Shown: positions 1-9,556 of the stretch, piece after piece
Layout of the letters: every line of letters begins with the position of its first letter
How positions within the stretch are numbered: position 1 is the stretch's first letter
Assembly: GCA_018902385.1 (NCBI GenBank)
Contig: JABSSW010000009.1
Span: 434,001 to 498,000 of the forward strand
Origin: Physcia stellaris
Lineage: Eukaryota > Ascomycota > Lecanoromycetes > Caliciales > Physciaceae
Direction of reading: 5' to 3'
DNA: 64,000 nucleotides
Position numbers and translations under genes: made by a program
Notes under the pieces: generated by a model
What the model was told of the DNA's origin: nothing
The model's database searches: none
What the model saw: only the letters and a program-made list of their open reading frames with translations

Positions 1-590
1 GCCTAACATATCGACATCAATGTCAGCTCCAAATGTACAGCCTATTTTACCCGCCAGCAGAAGCTCGGTGGAGGTGAGCAGGAGCTCGGTCGAGATGACA
101 AGTGCAACAAGCACCCAGTCAAGCTATTATCCGTCACCATTTCATACTCATATTGAGCAACTCGGCAAGCTGACCCGCCCCCTCCTTTCCCCTCTCAGAG
201 CTATGTTCGTCCTAGATTGATTCCGTGAGTACAGAACAGGAGTACGACGCGCATGCAGACATGCTCGACGAAACCGAGACCGACGACACTTCGGCGGGCC
301 CCAATTCCGGGCCCTACCCACCGCTATACCATCAAGCCCCAAACCATGGGATGCACATGGGCATGCAAGGCCAGCCTCCAATGCAACCTATGCAATCCTT
401 ACCACCACTCCAGCCGATGCACCCACCGGCGGTATCACAGGTTAGCGAGCCTAACCATACAGCAATCGGCGAGATGAATCAACCCTTTGATCCCTTCGAC
501 CCCATGCTGGACGCAGACCCGTTTGGGTTGACTGCGAGTATGCATTTTCCGACGCAGTTTACGTTCCAGGAGAGTTCAATGCGGCAGTGA
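1..590 (+). CDS. 3' end of a probable fungal transcription factor (partial)
   Basis: The gene enters from the left edge, so only its 3' part is visible. The last exon is open from about 216 to a TGA ending at 590. It encodes a low-complexity Met/Pro/Gln stretch (MQGQPPMQPMQSLPPLQP) and then an acidic-aromatic tail, FDPMLDADPFGLTASMHFPT, ending FTFQESSMRQ. Such tails are typical of fungal regulators. It faintly recalls FarA/CTF1-type Zn2Cys6 factors, but no DNA-binding domain is in the window, so that is only a guess. A good intron 3' end lies at 170-198 (branch CTGAC, pyrimidine tract, CTCTCAG), yet reading on from it meets stops at 213, 218 or 226 depending on frame. The junction into the last exon is therefore unresolved. 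Confidence 0.55.
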
Positions 591-1222
591 CCGGCTCACT
601 TACTGCTAAGTTCACGATTCTTGATTTGTTAGGCTTTCAAGTGGGCCGGTTCATTGCAAGCATGGCGTTGGGGAATGATGTCACAACAGCAGCATAGAAA
701 AAGCGAAGGATACCATGGCACTTGGAGTATATCACGCGTGGTCAGCTATGCCTGGTCGGAGGTTTATCTGTACCCTTCTTGTGCCCTTTTTGCAGCTGTT
801 GGCCTATCACATTTGGCTGCTGCTACTTATCTTTCCAGCTAGCTATGCATGTACATATTTTGGATCATGGAAGCTTTCAGCCGTCGAGGAGAGTGGAGAT
901 ACGTGACTGCGATATTTAACATCTCAAACTATTTCAGAATCACTCACTAGGTCGCCTCTATGTATACAGTTCTAGAAGTGGAGGGAACGGCTCACCTACC
1001 CGAGCGGTTAAGCGCTAGCGCGAGTTGAGCTTCGCGTAAAGTTCATTTTCGCACAATCAACCGTTGACCCACACTCCCATTGTTTGAACAGCTTGGGTCC
1101 GCAAATCAACACGGAGAGACAAGATCCTGTTCCAGGGTCTCGTCCCTCTTGCCATCAATTCCTTCTAGCAGTGTTGCCATAATTCGGGAGGCCTTCAACG
1201 GAAGGCGAGGAGGCAGGACGTC
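591..1222. other. Intergenic: 3' UTR of the left gene and STM1-like promoter
   Basis: No convincing coding sequence. Short overlapping ORFs around 654-919 have no protein-like composition. A tRNA A-box-like stretch near 998-1016 has no matching B box. The stretch before 1223 should hold the promoter of the STM1-like gene. Confidence 0.6.
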
Positions 1223-2586
1223 ATGTCGGACGTGAAATCCAAGGTAAATACACAGCATGCTCACATTCCTTCACATTACCTGATCTCACCGTGTCAATGA
1301 ACCCTACTGACCGCTCAATCTCCCAGAATCTATACGAGCTCCTGGGTAGCACCATCAAAACCATGACCTGCAAGTCCTTCCATGCTGACCAAACCAGGCA
1401 ACGACCCTGAGGAGGACTCGGATAGGGAGCCTTCACCTCCACCGAAGATAGCGGACAAGCCAGCTCCTCGAAAGGGCAAACGCGATGGTGGCACTGATAC
1501 CGCACCAAGCGCATCGACTGGCGAAGGTGCCGGAACCACCGGAGGCGGACGTGCTCCTCGGCGTGGAGGATTCACCGGCAGTGATGAAGGTAAATATTAG
1601 CAATGCATCAATTGCAGATTGTGATTGTGTTGTTTGAATCAGGTCGCTCACAAGCTTGATAGCCTTTCATGACCGCAATGCTGGCACAGTAAACAACCGC
1701 GGCAAGCCTACAGACGATGGACTCCGCCAGGACCGTCATTCTGATCGAGTCGGAGGAGGCCGGATCCAAGGCAACTATGATGGCCGCGGTGGACGTGGAG
1801 GCCGTGGAGGTAGAGGTGGTCGAGGAAACCGTGATGACCGCCATTCTCGCGGTGTACAAAAGTATGATCATCACTTTTTGGCTTGTACCTCTACTGATAG
1901 CCACCTAAAGCGATCACGTGAAACAAGCAGACCAATCCTGGGGTGCCCCTTCTGGACAAGCTGAATGGCAGGATGAAAAGGCAGGCGAGGCTATTGCTAG
2001 CGCAGAGCAAGCGGGTGGTTGGGATGCCAGTGATGCTGGCCCATTGGACGCCAGTGATGCTAATGCCGCGGATACTACAGCCACCGATGCTGCTACCAGT
2101 CCAGCTGCTCCTGAACAACCTGCAGCTGAGCCCGAGCCTGAAGACAAGAGCAAGTCATATGAGGACTACCTCGCCGAGCAGGCTGAGAAGAAACTGCAAT
2201 TGAACGCTAAGCCGTTGGAAGCTAGAAAGCCGAATGAAGGCAGCAAGCAAGATAAGAAATGGGCTGACGCAAAGCCTCTGCACAAAGAAGAAGATGAGTA
2301 TGTGTCTGGCAAAGCTCAGAAGTCGAAGCGCGAGCGCGAACGTACCCAGAAGCAGATGTTGGATGTTGAAATCCGTTATGCGGAACCTGCCAGCAGAGGC
2401 GGAGAGCGAGGTCGCGGTCGCGGGCGGGGGGATCGAGGTGGTTTCCGTGGTGACCGTGGAGGACGAGGCCGCGGAGACGGATTTCGAGGGCGTGGTGATG
2501 GAGGTTATCGTGGTGGGCGCGGTGAAAGGGAGACTTCTGTCAACGTCTCCGATGAGAACGCCTTTCCCAGTCTTGGCGGCTCGTAG
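1223..2586 (+). CDS. STM1: Stm1-like ribosome/mRNA-binding protein (HABP4/PAI-RBP1 type)
   Basis: Exons are 1223-1243 (MSDVKSK), 1327-1345, 1398-1589, 1663 to about 1851, and about 1911-1931 to 2586. The first junctions restore MSDVKSK-NLYELLG-NDPEEDSD, the conserved N-terminus of fungal Stm1 proteins; each of these introns is GT-AG and keeps phase. The middle has DRNAG and an RGG-rich run (about 1785-1850). The last exon has a charged KxxADAKPLHKEEDEY segment, a second long RGG tract (about 2398-2530) and ends ENAFPSLGGS. Family knowledge: Stm1/SERBP1 proteins bind 80S ribosomes and mRNA and preserve idle ribosomes under nutrient stress; the RGG boxes bind RNA and are methylated. The acceptor of the last intron is not certain (AG at 1910, 1927 or 1930). 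The 1927 and 1930 acceptors keep phase with a donor at 1852. Confidence 0.87.
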
Positions 2587-4354
2587 CTCTCAACCTGAGC
2601 GTCTCTCCCATTGGCTCACCAAAAGTACCCCAGATCTGGATCGAATCCTCTCATTGAATTTCAGACGCATCTCCTTCTCGTCTTTCTGAGCAATCCGTCT
2701 CTCGACCTTCGAATGAAACTATCAGAACCCGGATCATGTAGAATAGCTAGCCAGAAAGCTCGGCGGCATCAAATTCAGTCGTCACAGCGCAAACGACCTT
2801 ATAGTCTCCTAGAGAAGTTTTACGTTTATGCTAATGGATGTTGTAGCCCTAAGAATACTATCCTGGTCTTCTCGCCACATGTAATTCCGATCTCAACAAT
2901 GTGCTTCCCTCATTCAGCCAACGACAAGCATACCATATCAGATGCTGACTGGAGCCACTGTGGCCTCTTTCCGTGACTTGCCAGACATCAGAACAATTCC
3001 CTTGTTGCGATGACCTCCTTATCCTCAATAGGGAAAACGGCTCGTTCCTTCCCTATCTTACGCCTCTAACCCACAATATATTTAAGACTACCATACCAAT
3101 ATCTTCATCCCCAAACAATTCCACTAAGGCACCAAAACCTCTTAGGGCCTGTTATTCTCTTCTTATCCTGTAATCTATAGGTATCTTGCCAGCCTATTCT
3201 TCACGCTGACTATCTTCAGCTTAGGGTGCCGGTCAACTCAGAGCAAAGCAATTATCAACCACTCCAGCCAATGCTTATACAGGACTGGAAGGTGTCCCTC
3301 GTGGCACGATTTCAGACTTCTGACGCTTGTCAAAACGTTGTTGCTGCCTTCAATAGCACTGGACCATAAAGTTGGTACAATGGATCACCTGAGGGAGACT
3401 CCTTTGTCATCTAGATCAAGGCGACTTTTCTGCTACCAGTGTCCTTGGGTTATAACGCTCTTGCTTAGGAAGTGGACTGATCCACGTGCCTCACGAAGCA
3501 TGTTGGACTCAATCTGGATCGGTGAGCTGGTATGGCCGCCTTGGTGGGATTAATTGGGGTCTTCTCGTCAATTTTGTGGCCTCAATGGCCTGAGTGACCA
3601 GAGAACAACTTAAGGGTAGACCGACAGATTCAATGCCTATACTCTTGGTAAGAATATCTACCAAGCCAGCATTATGGCATTTCTACCTAAGATCCGCTGA
3701 CATTGTGTTTTTGTTGCCCTCATGACACACTCAGTACAAGAATGTTGAGGCTTTTTTCTATCTAAAAGTAGTTCAGATTTAAATTAGGAGCCTAAGCATT
3801 GGTAGACCAGAGGCTGAAGATCGGACAACATACTATGCTCTGCGAAAGTAGACTCTAAGGTAATGAAACGAGGTCTCATTTACTGTAGGATTACGACGAC
3901 CAGAATTTTGGTGAATAAAGTATTCACTTCCTCGCTTCACGGGTCTCAGGCAATCATTATTTGAACCTGGGTTTTGACAAATATAGTGTTTTACCACATC
4001 CAGCATCTATGAAAATGGTAAATGCAGATGTCATGAACCTAATCAGCCACGTTTCTTCGATCTTCTGGTCCTAGTCTTGACAGAATCCAGGGGGGTTCAA
4101 CACATGACGTATCTCTTCTGCATTCATATCATACATCTGCTGAGTTGCTATGAGCCAGCTCCTCTATATAGCAGTAAGTTCACACATACTTATTTCAATG
4201 ACACACCGAGAATGACAAACAGCAGATCTGAAGCCCCCTAAAACATTTGCTACTGTTGGCAATACCGAATTACAGCTTTACCAGGCACACTTAGCTCAAG
4301 AGCTCTTAATCTCTATTTTTTCCTGCCATAAATCATAAATACATCGAATCAGCG
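2587..4354. other. 1.8-kb intergenic stretch, nothing recognised
   Basis: Holds the 3' UTR of the STM1-like gene and the upstream region of the next gene. Reading frames up to about 120 codons (2611-2976, 2973-3173, 3338-3553) lack protein-like composition, overlap each other or run through the probable 3' UTR. No repeat, tRNA or other RNA gene was seen. Confidence 0.6.
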
Positions 4355-6249
4355 ATGCCTACCATTTCAGACTTCATACCTGCCTCAGGTTACAAGTTTC
4401 CATCTAGGCAGATCCTCCCATCACAATCTCGCTCGAATGAGCCACTTGCAGTTCCACAAATACATACAGCCTGGCAATTCGCGCTTGCGAAATACCGTCC
4501 TTTCACACTCGAGACGGAAGAATCGGTCCTCGCTCACAGGAACCTCCTCAGACATCTCATCAGCGATCAATCGCCCTCAACACCACAGCAGGATGACCCG
4601 TCGACACCAAGTAAGCCCTTTGTCACGATCCCCGAGCTCAAGTCGCCAGCACACGCCCCCTACGTCTTGTTTCTGTTCCTGAACATTGGTCTCATCCGTG
4701 CCTGGCTCGGTGAGACTTTCCGAGCAAAACGATATTTTGAAACGGCGTCTCCCATGGACGATGGGAAAGTCCCTGCAAACACCGCTATCCTATTTTACCT
4801 GCTTGGATGTACCCAGTTCTTGCTTAAGCAATGGAGACCCAGTCGGCGGAGCTTCGAGCGGTGCCTGCTGTCATTTGGGAAGAATTCAGGCACTAGACCT
4901 GATAAAGGAGAGCTGGAATTGGGACTGGCTGCGCCGTGGGTAGGTGTCTCAATTGAACATGACCTAGAAGGTCAGGGGAAGAAAGAGAGAGAGCGGGCGT
5001 TGGAGGAGAGGTTCAAGTATAAAGTCTACGTACCCCCTCTGTCGAATAGGGAGAAGATGACTCCAAAGATCGAAAACGACAACGAGAGCGACGAACCAGA
5101 GTGGCAGGAATGGTCTCTCGAGCGGACAGCGGTGGAGGCAAACCTCACCGCTGCGAAGATGAAGCTGGCGTGGAAAGAGAGTGGCAGGGAGAGTGAAACA
5201 GATGAAGATGTCCAGATCAATGGCTTCCCCGGCGGCGTCCTCTTCTACCCTCTCGACCTCCCCAGCAGCACCAAGACCACTTCCCCAGTCGCCAAACCCC
5301 AAAACCAAGCACAAACGCTAGAGCAACCCAAAGAGAACCCACCTCCCAACACCCCGCTCTCAGCCCGCAAAGCCCCAACTTGGAACAAAGAAACCCAGTC
5401 CTTCGAACCCTACGTCCCTCCCCCTCTCCCAACTCCGCAGTTCCACCCACTCCTCTTTCGCAACCACGCACATCACAGGCGCAACCCCCGCCACCCCCTC
5501 CCTCTTCCCACCACCATCACCAGGCCCCCCTCCCACTCCCGCTGGCAAAACATCGACTCCGAACCCTCCCCCACCCTCGCAGCCCAAATCGAGGAAGACA
5601 CCCGCCACCTCCACTTCGACCCCACCGACCTCCCCCCGCCCAGCCCAGAAATCTATACCGACCCGGAATCCACAGGCGGCGCACGCCCCCCGACGCGCGA
5701 AACGAATCGGCAGCGCCTCGAGCGCGACGCGGAGAGCAGGAAGGGGGTGGTGCTGGAAGGGAGAAGCGAGAGTCGCGAGGGATTGGATAGGGGGAGGAGT
5801 ATGAGCGGGCGGTTTAAGGGCTTGGTGAGGAGGAGTGTGGCGAGTTTGAGGAGGGGGAGTAGGGAGGCTGGTGGGAGGGGTGAGGGCAGGGAGGGTGTGG
5901 CGCTCTCTGGGTGTGCGGTTGTGGATGATGAGGATGATGGGGGGAGGAAGGGGCGGAGGGCGTGGTTGGGACTGAGGTTAGGGATTTTGGGGACGGTGCG
6001 AAGGAGGATGGGGAGGATGGGTTGGGAATGGGAGGCACGTTGTTGCCGTTGGCTTATTTGCACTAGATGGCTTGATGGAGCGCGTTATGGGGTTGTTGAG
6101 CAGGGGTTTCGGATTGGTGGGTGGGGAGTACTTCTGGGGGACCTGGAAAGTGATGTTGGGGGGTTGGGAGAAAGAGGTACAAAACCGCTTCTACATCTAC
6201 TTTCCACATTTTCGGAATTCAGAAGCTGGAGATTGGGACGCCACCTAGA
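4355..6249 (+). CDS. TPR-like N-terminal domain protein, NoxR-resembling; unresolved 3' end
   Basis: One long open frame starts at 4355. Residues about 95-175 form helical repeats: LFLNIGLIRAWLGETFRAKR, then FYLLGCTQFLLKQWRPSRRS and FERCLLSFG. This order (no-gap start, rise in activity, fill and store) resembles the TPR domain of p67phox/NoxR proteins, which regulate fungal NADPH oxidases. That resemblance is inferred from pattern only. A proline-rich, basic, low-complexity middle follows (about residues 320-550). The frame runs on to a stop ending at 6259, but its last ~100 residues are odd (rich in Trp, Gly and Arg). From about 5982 another frame (+0) reads convincingly, with LMERVMGLLSRGFGLVGGEY, YFWGTWKVMLGGWEKE and NRFYIYFPHF, to a TAG ending at 6249. 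I take that as the likelier C-terminus, reached by an intron or a sequence frameshift between about 5930 and 6060. Confidence 0.6.
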
Positions 6250-6259
6250 AATAGAGTAA

Positions 6260-6807
6260 AGGTAGTCTTATATCTCTCTCTACTTTGTCGATAGCAGAGT
6301 AGATGCGCGTTTATGCTCATGCTCAATTGCCTTTCTAGACAAGTATGGATTGATGCAAAGCGAGCTTTTGTCTTTGGATGTTACGATTGGGGTAATTGAT
6401 GCTAGCAGATATTCTCTCGTCGAGCTGTAGACGCCGTCTTTTGCTGAAGATATTTTATTCTTGGGGCTTTCATGCTGTGGCTTTCTTGTTGTGTGGCGCG
6501 AAAGCTTTATAAGTATTTACGCGGAGGAGGAGAGCTGATCCTTGCCTAGGGAAATAAAGGGAGTGATTCAATTTTCTCTTTTTTCATTTCCCCCTTTCCT
6601 CGATCATCGTGGTGGAGCCTGGTTCTGTGGTATTTAGTGTCGGGTACGGAATTGGGGCGACTGTAGATGCAGCGGCAGGAATGCGTGATCATTTACTGAA
6701 CCGGACGGGAGGGGGAAGATGGCTAGAATTGACTCATGAGGCAGCTCGAGGCCATACCCAGCACCATATCCCTCGCTATTCCTACAGATTGAGCCCCATC
6801 AGGGCGC
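6260..6807. other. Convergent intergenic region
   Basis: Lies between two genes that end towards each other, so it should hold both 3' UTRs. A T-rich stretch is seen near 6570-6600. No supported gene. Confidence 0.55.
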
Positions 6808-7651
6808 TCACTTCTTCGCATCCTCCGCCATCCCCTTCTGAATCCACTCCCTCGCCTCCCCCGCCTTCCTCTCCATCGCCTCCTTATCAGCCAACAACTC
6901 CTTCATCCGATGCGGGCTCGGCACATGGCGTCCCTTCTCCACGCCCGGCCGCGCCAGCATGCGCTCCTCCCACTCCTTCAGCGCCGGGAACTCGTCGATA
7001 TCGACGCCCGCCCATCCAGCCGCGGTGATCCAGCCCCAGTGCGCGATATCCGCGATCGTGCATTTCCCCCCCACGAGGTACGGCGTGGAGGCGCTTTGCA
7101 GGTGGCTGTTGAGCACGGCGTACAGTCTGCGGGTCTCGTTCCGGTAGCGCGAGATGCCGTAGTCGATTTTCTGCGGGGCGTAGCGGGTAAAGTGGTTTGC
7201 CTGGCCTTGCATGGGCCCGACGCCGGCGTTGAGGAAGAAGAGCCAGTTGTTGACTTCGTAGCTTTCGCGGGAGCCTTGCGGGTAGGAGATCAGGTGCTCG
7301 GTGTCGTATTGCTCGACTAGGTATTGCATTATGCTGCCTGATTCGAAGAGGCGGATTGTTTTGCCGTCGGAGAAGGTGTCGGTTAGGGCGGGGATGCGCC
7401 CGTTGGGGTTGATGGCCAGGAACCAGGGTTCTTTTTGAGTGTCTTTTTGGATATCGATGGAGTGGGTTTTGTAGGGAGGCTAAGTAGGAGTTGTTAGTCG
7501 AAATTGAGGGGAAAGGTGGTGGGGGCAGGTGGTGAGGGAAGGGAGAGGCAGACCGGAGCTCTTCGAGGGTGATTGATATTTTGATGCCATTGGGTGTTTG
7601 GGTGGTGTAGAGATTGATGTCGGGGTGTTTCCGTGATGAGGCGACTGCCAT
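6808..7651 (-). CDS. Glutathione S-transferase, Ure2/YfcG-like
   Basis: Start ATG at 7651 gives MAVASSRKHPDINLYTTQTP, the first beta strand of the thioredoxin-like GST N-domain. After one intron, exon 2 (7479-6808) carries AINPNGRIPAL (the cis-Pro element), FESGSIMQYLVEQYDT, and then a helical C-domain with NWLFFLNAGVGPMQGQANHF, RYAPQKI and the TIADIAHWGW N-capping motif. This layout is that of the Ure2p-like GST class, soluble enzymes acting in glutathione-dependent detoxification or disulfide reduction. Length is about 256 aa, normal for the class. The intron has a good branch site (CTAAC) and acceptor (TTAG at 7481-7480). The only GT near the end of exon 1 (7553) leaves the phase one base out, so the donor is uncertain; a GC donor at 7549 would keep frame. 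Confidence 0.87.
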
Positions 7652-8320
7652 TGTTGGTATTGATTGCGATTTGAGCTGGGTGAGACGAAGGAGCATGAAA
7701 AGATCCAATGCCTCAGTCGTAGTTGCTGAGAGAATATTGAAAGACCTCACCTCGGATTTGTAATGCGGAGGAATTTTCGGATGTGATATCATAGGACATG
7801 AAAGGGTCCAGACTTATGCACACGTCCTCACTAGACTCTAATGGGAGAAAGTAGATTAACGAATTGATGCAACGATTTGCTAATTAGTAGATAATCGGTT
7901 TTGAAAAATCTCGGTTGAGAGTATTCCAGCTTGAATACAAGACTGGAAAAGGATACATGAAGCGAAATGAGACACTAGGAGGCTCCAAGGCACCTACGGT
8001 CGAAAAAAGCGTACTCCATAGAACAGGCACATTAGTGGTTGCTCCGTTTTGAAGCACTGATCAAGGTAAGGAATGATAATGAGATCCACGGCTCACCTTT
8101 TGATACCCGTGTGCATATATGTAGCTCCAGGGGATACCAAAGGCCCAATCCCAGTTGACCTTGCTTCGACCAAAGAATCTGCTACCTGCTTCAAATGATA
8201 TATCAGTTGCCAAAAGCAGCTGCCAATCCTGTGCTCTATGCGCCAAACCATGCTCTTCATGCTATGCAAATGGATAGCTCCGCTAATAATTTACAATTCT
8301 TCAGTTCGGAGAAAGTGATA
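7652..8320. other. Intergenic: GST promoter and YAR1 3' UTR
   Basis: Both flanking genes are on the minus strand. This stretch should hold the GST promoter and the 3' UTR of the YAR1-like gene. Small frames at 8061-8246 and 8195-8419 have no support. Confidence 0.55.
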
Positions 8321-9093
8321 CTATTCGCTGTCGCTTGCGCTCCCTGTCGGTCCATCGTCTTCAGCGTCATGGTCCACAACATCGTCTCCTGCCATCATTG
8401 TGAACTCAGCCTTCTGTAACGACGCTCGAAGATCGATATTCCTTGGGTCAGCCAGCTCCATAGGTTTTAATTTGGCTTTGTTCCGTATCCTTGTTTCGAT
8501 CAGTTTTGAGAACAACCTGAAAGTGAGGTACTTATCCCATTAACAGACCTTGGATCTGCGCCAGCGTCTATAAGAAGATCGACAATCGAGCTTCCCGCCT
8601 CCCATTCCTGTTTTGGCAACCCGTTGATGAATCGCACCGCTTTATGTAGAGGGGTGTCGCCTTCAAGGCGGTCTATAGGGTCAACTTCGAGACCCTCCTG
8701 ATCGAGAAGTTGGTCTAATATATCATCTGTAGGTGATTTCGTTGATCAGCCAGGGTAATCTTCAATATGACTTTTTCTGCAGGGCATTGCAATCCCCAAG
8801 TATTGTAGTACGCACAGCTGCCGTAACTCGCAGCAATGTGTAAACAGTAGTTGCCTAGCCCATCGGTCGACTCGTTGAGAAGCTTCGCTATTTGTGTAGA
8901 GGATTGCGAGTGGAAGACTTCGGAGAGTAGGGAGGTATTGTTACGGCGGGAGGCTTCTAAGAGGAGTTCACGAGGGGATGCACCCTGCTTTGAACATGAG
9001 CAAACACAAGCACAGCATCAATCTCGGAGTTGATAATGACTGGAGGGTACAACTAAAAGCTGTGTTGCAGACATTGCTTACCTCGTCGGCCAT
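8321..9093 (-). CDS. YAR1: Yar1-like ankyrin-repeat protein (Rps3 chaperone)
   Basis: Four exons on the minus strand, all GT-AG and phase-consistent: 9093-9082 (MADE), 8984-8816, 8726-8549 and 8516-8321, giving 184 aa. Exon 2 begins GASPRELLLEASRRNNTSLL and contains an ankyrin unit, GLGNYCLHIAASYGS. Exon 3 holds a second, GDTPLHKAVRFINGLPKQEW followed by LLIDAGADPR. Exon 4 has a PRNIDLRASLQKAEFTMMAG helix and an acidic tail ending DDGPTGSASDSE. Size and order fit fungal Yar1 (about 200 aa in budding yeast). By family knowledge Yar1 binds newly made ribosomal protein Rps3 and escorts it to the nucleus. The first exon is only 12 nt, which gene finders may miss. Confidence 0.83.
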
Positions 9094-9556
9094 GACCAAC
9101 AATGCTAACGCCTAGCAGAATATCGTACAAGTTGTAGCCTGAGGGAGTATCTCTGGACTGGCTAGCAGAATGCCTGCCCTTTACCGTAAAGGACGATGGT
9201 TGGCGACCTTCCCAAAGACAAGACACGGAGGTGCGAGGGTAGATGGAGTGAGAGGAGGCATGTTCCTGAATACTTGAAGCTGATGCCGATCATTGAAGGT
9301 TTCATATTCACGTGTTTCCCATCCACCCCTGATCCCTGTCACCGAAAGGCTTGGCATGGTATGATCTTTGGCCTGGACTCTCCAGACTGCTTCACCGGAG
9401 TCAGTTCCTCACTTCGCAGCTCCATCAACCTCCTCTTGGAGATACTCAGTTCGTTATGAAGGGTTCGTTGGTGTCGCATGCGCTTCTATCATCCGTCTCC
9501 GTACATTAACCGGCAACAACCTTCCCGATCCGCTGTCAATTGATCATCTTGTGATC
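9094..9556. promoter_or_regulatory. Divergent promoter region, YAR1 / SPP1
   Basis: The 463 bp separate two genes transcribed away from each other: a ribosome-assembly gene on the left and a COMPASS subunit on the right. The open frame upstream of 9557 runs to 9368, but its 63 codons look like 5' leader rather than protein. No specific binding site is claimed. Confidence 0.45.

Noticed and set aside
985-1060. tRNA-like A-box (CCGAGCGGTTAAGCGC)
   Set aside because: No B-box GGTTCRANTCC downstream and no cloverleaf can be folded by eye.
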